Below are positions 1 to 6,289 of a DNA stretch of 13,775 nt, piece after piece; positions within the stretch are counted from its first letter, which is position 1; every line of letters starts with the position of its first letter. The position numbers and the translations under genes were made by a program. Source of the DNA: UBA9676 sp036522155 (GTDB taxonomy: Bacteria > Actinomycetota > Actinomycetes > Streptosporangiales > Streptosporangiaceae); contig DATDGI010000342.1 in assembly GCA_036522155.1 (NCBI GenBank), positions 1 to 13,775 on the forward strand. The letters are read 5' to 3'. The notes beneath the pieces are model-generated. The model did no database searches. It saw only the letters and a program-made list of their open reading frames with translations, and was not told the origin of the DNA.

Positions 1-94
1 AAGACATAACTCGATCGGGCCCGCTGGATGGCTGGCCGGTGGTGCCTGGGGCCGTGGCGGATGGGCTGTGCGGGCCGGCTGCGCTCGGCACGGC

Positions 95-1123
95 CTAGAA
101 GAACGGGGCGTCGCCGGGCAGCAGCACGGCTTCCGCCTCGGCGTACTGGCGGTTCATGGCCGGGGTTTCCAGGAACGTCATGAACACCCGCTCAGGCTGG
201 AGCGGCTGCCGGTAGAGCGCACCCGCCGCGGCCCGGTCCGACCCGAAATGGCTCTCGGCGACGCGGCGGGACAGCGACGCCGAGATCACCGGCAGCTGGC
301 CGGCGAGCTTGCCGTCGCGGCCCGCGTCGCCGGGCAGGCCGATCCCGCGGTACACGGTCACCGGCCGGCCGGCCCTGGCCCACAGTTCCTGCGCGAACCC
401 GGTCCTGGCCAGGATGTGGGCCGCCCGGCGCGGCCTGCTCCACTCGCCCGTGAACGCGTCGGGGTCGCGGATCGCCCGTCCGGACAGCGTGCCCAGGCCG
501 AGCTCGGCCAGCACGGTCAGATGCGCCAGGACCAGATCGCCCGCCCACGGGTTGCTGACGTACCCGGCCGAGAAGGCCTCCTCCAGGCCGGCCAGGTTCC
601 GGCTGGCCAGATAGCCGGTGAGCCAGCCGGCGGCGTCGGCCCAGCCGGTGGCCCCTTCGATGTGGGGGAGTGGATCGAAGTGCTCCGGGGCCCCGGCGCT
701 GGCCAGCCAGGCGGCCGCGCGCGTGCGCTCGGCCCGCAGCCTGCGGTGGGCCACCGCCTGTGCGGCCGGGCCGCTGGTCACGGTGACCTGGACGTCGCAG
801 CGGGCCACCGCCGCGCGCAGTTCGTCCACCACCACCCGGCCGGCCGTCCGGCCGCCGGCCGCGAACTGATAGGACGCCACGTCCTCCACCGGCACCAGCC
901 AGCGTGCCCCCGCGTCCTCGAACGCGCCGATCTCCACCTCGAAGAAACCGGTGCCGGGCGACACCTGCGTGACCAGGACCGGCGTCCGGCGCAGGTCCAG
1001 GAGCCGTCCGCGGTTACCAGCGACCAGGTGGCGAAGCTCGCCCGGGAGGAACTCGCTATCGGGTGCCGCGTCCGGATCGGACTGGTAAACGCTCTCGGCC
1101 ACAGCCACCACCCTGCCCGGCAT
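95..1123 (-). CDS. Protein with C-terminal ADP-ribosyltransferase-like (R-S-E) domain
   Basis: Predicted cytoplasmic protein of 342 aa with no signal peptide or membrane segment. I do not recognise the first ~230 residues; residues 40-115 look beta-rich and 120-215 helical. The C-terminal ~90 residues show the three marks of arginine-type ADP-ribosyltransferases in order: VYRG with Arg259, an S-x-S segment ISASLS at 280-285 followed by a short helix, and YAEAEAVLLP giving the E-x-E pair Glu329/Glu331. In that family the Arg binds NAD, the Ser-x-Ser supports the pocket, and the second Glu is catalytic. Activity and target are unknown. The ATG at 1123 has no clear Shine-Dalgarno and lies in a hairpin loop; GTG at 1102, eight bases after GGGCAGGG, is an alternative start. 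It diverges from the GH114 gene with a 77-bp gap. No recognisable immunity partner is adjacent. Confidence 0.78.
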   Translation of the reverse strand: MPGRVVAVAESVYQSDPDAAPDSEFLPGELRHLVAGNRGRLLDLRRTPVLVTQVSPGTGFFEVEIGAFEDAGARWLVPVEDVASYQFAAGGRTAGRVVVDELRAAVARCDVQVTVTSGPAAQAVAHRRLRAERTRAAAWLASAGAPEHFDPLPHIEGATGWADAAGWLTGYLASRNLAGLEEAFSAGYVSNPWAGDLVLAHLTVLAELGLGTLSGRAIRDPDAFTGEWSRPRRAAHILARTGFAQELWARAGRPVTVYRGIGLPGDAGRDGKLAGQLPVISASLSRRVAESHFGSDRAAAGALYRQPLQPERVFMTFLETPAMNRQYAEAEAVLLPGDAPFF

Positions 1124-1131
1124 GGGCAGGG
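1111..1131 (-). promoter_or_regulatory. Perfect hairpin enclosing the assigned start codon
   Basis: CCCTGCCC at 1111-1118 and GGGCAGGG at 1124-1131 are perfect 8-bp complements separated by five bases. On the minus-strand transcript the loop reads AUGCC, which is the assigned start codon of the ART-like gene. The downstream arm, GGGCAGGG in the mRNA, could itself act as a ribosome binding site for the GTG at 1102. Alternatively this is a DNA operator in the divergent promoter region. In such GC-rich DNA an 8-bp repeat can arise by chance. Confidence 0.45.
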
Positions 1132-1200
1132 AGCGCCAGCGGGGGGTAGGACCATGATCAGCGGCGGCGCCGCCGAACGGCGGGCCGCCGGCGGGGGCGG

Positions 1201-1507
1201 ATGAGGATCGTGATGACCCGGAACGCGGGCCGCACCCGGCGCGGACGGCGCCGGCCGGTCCACTTGGCCCTCTATGCTGCCGTCGCCGCGCCGGTCCGCT
1301 TGGCCCTCTGCGCTGTCGTCGCCCTGCTGGCCACCGCGGCCTGCGCGGATTCCGCCCGCGCCCTGTCCCCGGGGACCGCTGGCCACCGGGCGTCCAGTCC
1401 AGCCAGCCCGGCCAGCCGCTCCGGCCACCCCCGGCCTGGGGTGCTGACCGCACTCCCTGGGCCGGTGCCCTGCCCGGCCTGCTGGCACCCGCCGCTGCGA
1501 GGAGAGC
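1201..1507 (+). pseudogene. Signal-peptide/linker fragment of the GH114 gene (out of frame with the domain)
   Basis: This frame encodes an Arg-rich n-region, a long hydrophobic stretch ending ALLATAACADSARA (a plausible signal peptide; the Cys could be lipidated but the lipobox is poor), then a Ser/Pro-rich linker ending PCPACWHPPLR. GH114 proteins of actinomycetes normally continue from such a linker into the barrel. Here the barrel (WHIQL...) begins at 1508 in the next frame. Removing one base from the GAGGAG region near 1495-1504 would fuse the two as PPLR-ESWHIQL. ATG at 1201 or 1213 could start it; 1213 has GAGGA five bases upstream. In this frame the sequence runs on past 1507, but the protein there is unlike any GH114. 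The cause may be a real mutation or a sequencing error. Confidence 0.55.
1255..1323 (+). repeat. Imperfect 36-bp tandem duplication in the signal-peptide region
   Basis: The segment starting CCGGTCCACTTGGCCCTCT at 1255 recurs at 1291 with only a few changes (period 36 bp, 12 codons). It encodes PVHLALYAAVAA followed by PVRLALCAVVAL, which lengthens the hydrophobic core of the leader. The duplication is in frame, suggesting this part was under coding constraint when it arose. Confidence 0.7.
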
Positions 1508-1558
1508 TGGCACATCCAGCTCTCCTCGACCCCGGCCGCGCCGTTCCCTGCGGTCGGC

Positions 1559-2218
1559 ATGATCGAGGTGGACGGCTTCGGCACGCCCGCGGCCACCGTC
1601 GCGGCGCTGCACCGCTCGCGGCCCGGCCGGGGCGTGGTCTGCTACATCGACGCGGGAACCTGGGAAAACTGGCGCCCGGACGCGGGCCGGTTCCCGAAGG
1701 CGCTGCTGGGCCGGAACGACAGCGGCTGGCCAGGCGAGCGCTGGCTGGACATCGCGAAATACCACGGCGCGCTGGCCGCGATCATGCAGGCGCGGGCGCA
1801 GATGTGCCAGCGGAAGGGGTTCGACGCCATCGACTTCGACAACGTGGACGGCTATGCCAACCCCACCGGCTTCCCGCTGACCTCGCGCGAGCAGCTGAGC
1901 TACGACAGGTTCCTGGCCAGCACCGCCCACCGGCTGGGCCTGTCGGTCGCGGTGAAGAACGATCTCCCGCAGATCCCCAGCCTGCTGCCCTACTTCGACT
2001 TCGCGGTCGACGAGCAGTGTTTCCAGTACGCCGAGTGCCTCACCGCCGACAACGGCGGCCGGTACGGCCTGAACGAGTTCGTGGCCGCGGGCAAGCCGGT
2101 GTTCGAGATCGAGTACCGCCTCAGGCCCGCCCAGTTCTGCCCGCAGGCGAACCGATACAACTTCAACGCCCTGCGCAAGCACCCTGGCCTCGGCCCCTGG
2201 CGCCAGCCCTGCCGGTAA
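1559..2218 (+). CDS. GH114-type glycoside hydrolase domain (endo-alpha-1,4-polygalactosaminidase-like)
   Basis: 219 aa from the first in-frame ATG, but homology-like sequence starts earlier, at WHIQL (1508-1522). That frame is open only from a TGA at 1445-1447, so the true N-terminus lies in another frame. Family marks (numbered from ATG 1559): VCYIDAGTWENWRPD (27-41), GWPGERWLDI (56-65), the acidic strand GFDAIDFDNVDGY (87-99), VKND (132-135), DEQCFQY (151-157) and FEIEY (182-186). They match the TIM-barrel of GH114, secreted enzymes that cleave galactosaminogalactan-like polymers; Asp/Glu pairs at strand ends are the likely catalytic groups. Without the leader from 1201 the product would stay inside the cell and lack its first strand. 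It is either a broken gene or a sequence error. There is no good ribosome binding site before 1559. Confidence 0.72.
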   Translation: MIEVDGFGTPAATVAALHRSRPGRGVVCYIDAGTWENWRPDAGRFPKALLGRNDSGWPGERWLDIAKYHGALAAIMQARAQMCQRKGFDAIDFDNVDGYANPTGFPLTSREQLSYDRFLASTAHRLGLSVAVKNDLPQIPSLLPYFDFAVDEQCFQYAECLTADNGGRYGLNEFVAAGKPVFEIEYRLRPAQFCPQANRYNFNALRKHPGLGPWRQPCR

Positions 2219-2309
2219 CGCGCTGCCCGTGGGGCTCTGCTGGTAGCTTTTCGTGCAGACCAGCTGCCCCCGCAGGCTGGCGGTGTCGAGACCCGCAGGA
2301 GCGCCCAGC

Positions 2310-2483
2310 ATGGCTACCTACCGGATGGTCTACGGAGACGATGAGCAGGTGGTCCGGGAGACCTTCGAGAACATTGACGAAGTGGAGCGGGAAGACGGCT
2401 GGGTCGTGCTGTTCCGTGGCCCGGACGCGATCCTGCGGGTGCAGGAGGCCCACGTGCAGTCGATGGAGCGGCTCGACACGTAG
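2310..2483 (+). CDS. Small conserved-looking acidic protein (57 aa)
   Basis: 57 aa, starting MATYRMVYGDDEQVV. I chose ATG 2310 over an upstream in-frame ATG at 2253 because GCAGGAG lies eight bases before it and the protein upstream is low-complexity. The sequence looks like one compact beta-alpha-beta unit: strand 2-8, acidic helix 9-27, strand WVVLFRGPDAILRV (31-44) and a terminal helix. I recall similar short proteins in actinomycetes but no assigned function. It ends 22 bp before the sensor kinase and probably shares its transcript. A link to signalling is inferred only from position. Confidence 0.75.
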   Translation: MATYRMVYGDDEQVVRETFENIDEVEREDGWVVLFRGPDAILRVQEAHVQSMERLDT

Positions 2484-2505
2484 TACCTGATCCAGCACCC
2501 GCGCA

Positions 2506-4689
2506 ATGACCGCGACCGCGGCCCACCCGTTCGCCGCCCGGGCCCGGATTTGGCTCGGCTGGACGGTCGCCGTGGTGACCATTGCGCTCTGCGGCACCGC
2601 CTCCCACTTCGGTGGCCTCGCGCACACGCACCTGCCGGCCCAGCTCCGGGCCGCGCAGTCGGACTTCAGCCTCACCCCGGTCTTCGCGATCGCCTTCGCG
2701 ATCGTCGGCGCGCTCATCGTCTGGCGCCGCCCGGCCAACCGGATCGGCTGGGTCTGCTGCGCGATCGGGCTCCTGTGGGGCGTCGAGGAATTCGTGCTGG
2801 GCTACTTCAGCTACGCGGCGTACGCGCCTCACCCCGCGATCCCCGGCGTCCACCTGGTGGAGTGGCTGGTCAGCTGGATCTGGGTGCTGCCGGTGCTCCT
2901 CACGTTCGTCTTGCTGCCGTTCCTGTTCCCGGACGGCCAGCCGGTCTCGCCCCGCTGGTGGCCGCTCGTCTGGGCGGCGGTGGCGAGCATGACCCTGGTC
3001 GCCCTGGGCTCGATCACCCACCTGACCGTGCTGAGCCTGACAGGCCAGTTCCTCAGCCTCGGCTGTGCCGTGCTGGCCCCGGTCACGCTGGTGATCCGCT
3101 ACCGCCGGGCCGGGCCGGACGAGCGCAAGCAGATCAAATGGTTCGCGGGGGCGGCGCTGCTGCTGGCCGGGCTGGCGGTCGCCGCCACCGTGGTGAGCGT
3201 GCTCGTCTACCACAGCCCGGACGTGGTCTTCAATCCGGTCGGCGGCACCGTCCTCCCGCTGGGCCTGACCGCGCTGGCGGCGGCGATCGGGATCTCGGTC
3301 CTGCGCTACCAGCTCTACGACATCGGCCTCTTCCTGCGGCGCGCGCTGGTCTACGCGGCGCTGGTGGTGCTGATCGGTGTGCTCTACCTGGTGCTGGTGG
3401 TGTCGGTCGGCACGCGGATCGGCGCCCCGACCACCGACCGGGCCATCCCGTTCGTGGTGGCCGCGGTGCTCGCGCTGATCTTCCAGCCGGTCCGTATCCG
3501 CCTGCAGCGGCTGGCCAACCGGCTGGTCTACGGCAAGCGCGCCAGCCCGTACGAGGTCCTGGCCACCTTCAGCCGGCACATGTCGGAGTTCAACGCCGGT
3601 GAGGACCTGACCGTGCAGATGGCCCGGGTGCTGGCCGGGGCCACCGAGGCCGACCGGGCCGACGTGTGGCTGCGGGTCGGCGGCGAGCTGCGGCTGGCGG
3701 CGTCCTGGCCGGCCGGCGATGACCGGCCCGCCCCGCTGCCGCTGGCGTCCGGCGAGCCGCCGGGCATCCCCGGTGCCGCGATCGCGGTGCCCGTGCGCTA
3801 CCAGGAGGAGCTGCTGGGAACCCTGGCCGTGCTCAAGCGCGAGGATCTCACCCCGATCGAGACCCGGCTGGTCACCGACCTGGCCCACGAGGCCGGGCTG
3901 ATGCTCAAGAATGAGCGCCTGGCCGCCGAGCTGAGGCAGCGGCTGGATGAGCTGACGGTCTCCCGCCAGCGGCTGGTCACCGCGCAGGACACCGAGCGCC
4001 GCCGGATCGAGCGGAACCTGCACGACGGCGCGCAGCAGGACCTGGTGGCGCTGAAGCTGAAGCTGGCCGCGGCGCAGGCGATCGCCGAACGCGACCCCCG
4101 CCAGACCCAGGAGATCCTGGCCGGCCTGGTCACCGACGTGAGCCACGCGGTGGAGACGCTGCGGGAACTGGCCCGCGGCATCTACCCGGCGGTGCTGGCC
4201 GACTTCGGGCTGGCCGCCGCGCTGCAGGCGCAGGCGGCGCGCTCGCCGCTGCCGGTCGAGGTGGACGCCGGCGGGGTCGGCCGGCACCCGCTTGAGGTCG
4301 AGGCGGCGGTGTACTTCTGCTGCCTGGAGGCCCTGCAGAATGCCGTCAAGCACGCCCAGGCGGGCCGGGTGCTGATCAGCGTCCGCGAGCGGGTCGGCGA
4401 GCTGTGCTTCACCGTGACCGACTACGGCCGGGGGATCGATCCGGCCGCCGCCCGCACCGGGTCGGGCATCCAGAACATGATGGACCGGATGGCCGCCCTC
4501 GGCGGCTCGCTCGACCTGTCCGCCGGGCCGGGCGGCGGCACGCAGGTGAGCGGCCGGCTGCCGGTGACGGCGGAGCCCGCGGTCACAGCACCGGCTGCGA
4601 GTCCCGGTCCGGCCGGGCCGGCTGGGCCGCCGGCCGCGGACGGCCAGCGGCCGGCTGGAGCCGCGCGGCCACCAATACCGTCCAGCTGA
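2506..4689 (+). CDS. NarL-family (HisKA_3) membrane sensor histidine kinase
   Basis: 727 aa. About eight or nine hydrophobic segments fill residues 14-325: 14-35, 57-73, 81-103, 120-141, 152-175, 183-197, 211-235, 246-265 and 278-325. A GAF-like region follows (345-470), then a short coiled linker, then the dimerisation/phosphoacceptor helix ERRRIERNLHDGAQQ with His506. The ATPase has an N-box with Asn612, DYGRGID (639-645) and TGSGIQNM (651-658). This is a sensor that autophosphorylates and passes phosphate to a NarL/FixJ-type regulator, but none is adjacent, so it is an orphan here. No Shine-Dalgarno precedes ATG 2506; coupling to the 57-aa gene 22 bp upstream or leaderless translation are possible. 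The last ~40 residues are a Pro/Ala tail whose DNA also encodes the end of the convergent membrane protein. Confidence 0.93.
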   Translation: MTATAAHPFAARARIWLGWTVAVVTIALCGTASHFGGLAHTHLPAQLRAAQSDFSLTPVFAIAFAIVGALIVWRRPANRIGWVCCAIGLLWGVEEFVLGYFSYAAYAPHPAIPGVHLVEWLVSWIWVLPVLLTFVLLPFLFPDGQPVSPRWWPLVWAAVASMTLVALGSITHLTVLSLTGQFLSLGCAVLAPVTLVIRYRRAGPDERKQIKWFAGAALLLAGLAVAATVVSVLVYHSPDVVFNPVGGTVLPLGLTALAAAIGISVLRYQLYDIGLFLRRALVYAALVVLIGVLYLVLVVSVGTRIGAPTTDRAIPFVVAAVLALIFQPVRIRLQRLANRLVYGKRASPYEVLATFSRHMSEFNAGEDLTVQMARVLAGATEADRADVWLRVGGELRLAASWPAGDDRPAPLPLASGEPPGIPGAAIAVPVRYQEELLGTLAVLKREDLTPIETRLVTDLAHEAGLMLKNERLAAELRQRLDELTVSRQRLVTAQDTERRRIERNLHDGAQQDLVALKLKLAAAQAIAERDPRQTQEILAGLVTDVSHAVETLRELARGIYPAVLADFGLAAALQAQAARSPLPVEVDAGGVGRHPLEVEAAVYFCCLEALQNAVKHAQAGRVLISVRERVGELCFTVTDYGRGIDPAAARTGSGIQNMMDRMAALGGSLDLSAGPGGGTQVSGRLPVTAEPAVTAPAASPGPAGPAGPPAADGQRPAGAARPPIPSS

Positions 4690-5104
4690 CCAGCGCGAGC
4701 ACCGTGACCGACTCGATGACCAGCGTCTGCCGGACGAAGGACGCCGACATCGACTCGTGGAAGCCAAACAGCCCCACGGTCAGGCTGACCACCAGCGCGC
4801 CGAGGGTCGACGCGGTGAAGCCGGCCGCCAGCAGCCCGGCCAGGGGCCGCGGCCACACCAGCAGGCCGGCCGCGAGCACGAACCCGGCCACCGCGTCCAG
4901 CAGGAACAGCGGCCCGTTCGTGACGATGTAGCGGTAGCCCTCCAGCCACAGATGCAGGTGCAGGTAACCGATCCAGGCCAGCAGCCCTGCGCACGCCAGC
5001 CGCAGCAGCAGCTCAACGGCGGTGCGCCCGCCCGGGCGAACTGGGCGGCGCGGCGAGGCGAGCCGCCGCAGCCCGGCGATGATGGGTAGGGACGAGTCAG
5101 TCAT
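4583..5104 (-). CDS. Four-TM integral membrane protein, last gene of envelope cassette
   Basis: 173 aa with four predicted membrane helices at about 29-52, 63-84, 88-112 and 124-147. The first loop holds the polar/aromatic motif HLHLWLEGYRYI (49-60). The C-terminal tail is Pro/Arg-rich and probably disordered. ATG 5104 has AAAGGA eight bases upstream; longer in-frame starts run into the preceding gene. The architecture recalls small DoxX-like or uncharacterised actinobacterial membrane proteins, but I cannot assign a family. It lies 35 bp after the secreted-protein gene and is probably cotranscribed with it. Its final 107 bp are antisense to the 3' end of the sensor kinase, so the two transcripts can pair. 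Confidence 0.85.
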   Translation of the reverse strand: MTDSSLPIIAGLRRLASPRRPVRPGGRTAVELLLRLACAGLLAWIGYLHLHLWLEGYRYIVTNGPLFLLDAVAGFVLAAGLLVWPRPLAGLLAAGFTASTLGALVVSLTVGLFGFHESMSASFVRQTLVIESVTVLALVSWTVLVAARLQPAAGRPRPAAQPARPDRDSQPVL

Positions 5105-5114
5105 GGTGGTGTCC

Positions 5115-5124
5115 TTTCGCGAAA
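5115..5124. promoter_or_regulatory. 10-bp palindrome over the ribosome binding site
   Basis: TTTCGCGAAA is a perfect palindrome in the 35-bp gap upstream of the four-TM gene. On the minus strand its last bases merge with the Shine-Dalgarno (GAAAGGA). It might be a protein site or a weak hairpin affecting initiation; its size alone does not decide. Confidence 0.3.
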
Positions 5125-5139
5125 CGCTGATGGTGGTGC

Positions 5140-5742
5140 TCACCGGACCTGGTAGGCGGCGACGGCCCGGAGCAGCAACGGCCGGGCCCGCGCCCAGCTG
5201 GCGGCTGGAGCGGCCGCGACGATCACGCTGGCGCCGCTCCGCCCCTGGACCAGGCAGGCGATCTCGGTGAAGTGGTGGCCGCCGATCCGGGTGATGTAGG
5301 TGTCGATGACGCACGCCCCGGTGCCGCCGCGGAACCCGAGACCCTCGGCCGCGGCGACCTCATGGGCCGAGGCCGCGTCGTCGGACCGGAGCAGCCGCAG
5401 CCGGAACGCGGCCCAGTGCGCCAGCGTCTCCTCGCCCTGCCGGGGCGTGGCGTTGAGGTAGAGCTGATAGGCGCCGCCCGAGCCCAGCCGGGCCGCGGAG
5501 ACCGCGTCATGGTCGCTGATCACCCGCTGCATCGACGGCAGGTAGGTCAGCACGGCGGTCCCGTTCGGCAGCATGGCGTGGGGCCACGCAGCCGGCGCCG
5601 CCGCCGGGTGCAGCGACGGGAAGCCCGCCCGTGGCGGCCCGCCGGTCAGAGTGACGGCGGCGATGGCCCCGGCCGTGATGGCGATCGCCGCCAGGGTGGC
5701 GGCCAGCCCGAGCCGGCCGCGGCGTGTGGAAAGAACGTTCAC
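5140..5742 (-). CDS. Membrane-anchored or secreted protein of unknown function
   Basis: 200 aa from a GTG start at 5742; AGGAG seven bases upstream decides it. Residues 1-10 are Arg-rich, 11-33 form a hydrophobic signal or anchor helix without a lipobox, and a Pro/Ala linker follows to ~55. The exported part has a mixed alpha/beta look with two cysteines (144 and 163) that could form a disulfide. It also has segments YQLYLNATP (92-100) and GGHHFTEIACLVQG (154-167), the latter resembling a beta-hairpin. I do not recognise the family. It sits between the lipoprotein and four-TM genes on the same strand, suggesting that the three act together at the cell surface. Confidence 0.82.
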   Translation of the reverse strand: MNVLSTRRGRLGLAATLAAIAITAGAIAAVTLTGGPPRAGFPSLHPAAAPAAWPHAMLPNGTAVLTYLPSMQRVISDHDAVSAARLGSGGAYQLYLNATPRQGEETLAHWAAFRLRLLRSDDAASAHEVAAAEGLGFRGGTGACVIDTYITRIGGHHFTEIACLVQGRSGASVIVAAAPAASWARARPLLLRAVAAYQVR

Positions 5743-5761
5743 CTGGGGTCTCCTGTCACCA

Positions 5762-5804
5762 GCCGGCCCGCCGGGGCCCGCAGCGGGAGCGGGCCACAGC
5801 CGGC
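5762..5804 (-). terminator. Intercistronic two-tier hairpin (possible attenuator)
   Basis: The 78-bp gap between the lipoprotein and secreted-protein genes holds nested inverted repeats. The inner pair is GGCCCGC 5775-5781 with GCGGGCC 5789-5795 (seven-base loop). The outer pair is GCCGGC 5762-5767 with GCCGGC 5799-5804. No T-run follows on the minus strand. It could be a partial terminator or an RNA-stabilising element that sets the ratio of the lipoprotein to the downstream proteins. Confidence 0.45.
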
Positions 5805-5820
5805 CTGGAGCGGATATCGG

Positions 5821-6150
5821 CTAGATGTTGCCGTCGCCGTCGCTCGGGCCGCCGTTGTTGTCGGCGTCCTGGTCGCCCCCGTTGCCCTGCGGGATCGGGT
5901 TCATCGCCGGCGTGGAGGGCGGGGCGGGCGGAGCGGGAGCCGGGGCCACCGCGGCCGGGGCGTGGTGGTGGTGATGGCGATGATGCGGCGTCATCACCGG
6001 GGACGGCGTGGGCGTGGCCGGTGCCGGTGTGGCCGAGTGGTGGGTGGCTGGTTTGGCTGGGGTGTGCGCCGCCGCGGCGGTGCCGCAGCCCACGGCCAGC
6101 GCCGTGAGCAGGGCCAGCCCGGCCGCCGGGCGCAGGAGTGAGAACGACAT
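5821..6150 (-). CDS. Histidine-rich, acidic-tailed lipoprotein
   Basis: 109 aa from ATG 6150, with GGAAGG six bases upstream. Residues 1-21 form a short signal peptide ending LAVGC, so Cys22 is a likely lipidation site (-3 Ala is allowed but not ideal). The mature part is almost wholly low-complexity: Thr/Pro/Ala stretches, a cluster with seven His in eight positions (56-63), a Pro/Ala spacer, then the acidic Asn/Gly/Asp tail NGGDQDADNNGGPSDGDGNI. The His cluster could bind Zn, Ni or Cu. The tail's D-x-D spacing resembles calcium-binding loops. Both are inferences from composition. It is the first gene of the three-gene minus-strand cassette, with its promoter probably in 6151-6289. Confidence 0.82.
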   Translation of the reverse strand: MSFSLLRPAAGLALLTALAVGCGTAAAAHTPAKPATHHSATPAPATPTPSPVMTPHHRHHHHHAPAAVAPAPAPPAPPSTPAMNPIPQGNGGDQDADNNGGPSDGDGNI

Positions 6151-6289
6151 GACGTGCCTTCCAGGTTTGAGGTTTCTCCAGTTCGGCGGCCACCGAGGCG
6201 TACATATGTCACTACGGTTCGGCACTGCGCAGCCGTTCAGTATGAGCGGGGCCGCGCGATGTGGAGTGGGTCACACTGGCGGTGCGAGG
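6151..6289 (-). promoter_or_regulatory. Upstream region of the envelope cassette
   Basis: This 139-bp gap lies between the yceI stop and the lipoprotein start, both on the minus strand. It holds an 8-bp palindrome ACATATGT (6202-6209), the most AT-rich spot nearby, about 52 bp before the start codon. This is the likeliest place for the cassette promoter or an operator. I cannot assign -35/-10 boxes with confidence. Confidence 0.35.

Noticed and set aside
1..94. Short sequence at the left edge
   Set aside because: No gene start, RNA structure or repeat that I can support; it lies downstream of the ART-like stop.
68..1204. Long plus-strand open frame opposite the ART-like gene
   Set aside because: Arg/Gly/Pro/His-rich translation without domain pattern; the minus strand gives the motif-bearing protein. 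Antisense shadow of GC-rich coding DNA.
2219..2309. GCTGGT...ACCAGC inverted repeat upstream of the 57-aa gene
   Set aside because: Only 6 bp with a loop of about 15 bases; not stronger than chance at this GC content.
1124..2311. Upstream extension of the ART-like gene on the minus strand (to 738 aa)
   Set aside because: The extra residues are low-complexity and lie opposite the GH114 gene; a start at 1123 or 1102 is more credible.
2314..4767. 817-aa minus-strand open frame opposite the sensor kinase
   Set aside because: Dominated by Arg, Gln, His, Asp and Gly with no fold signature; the plus strand encodes an intact histidine kinase.
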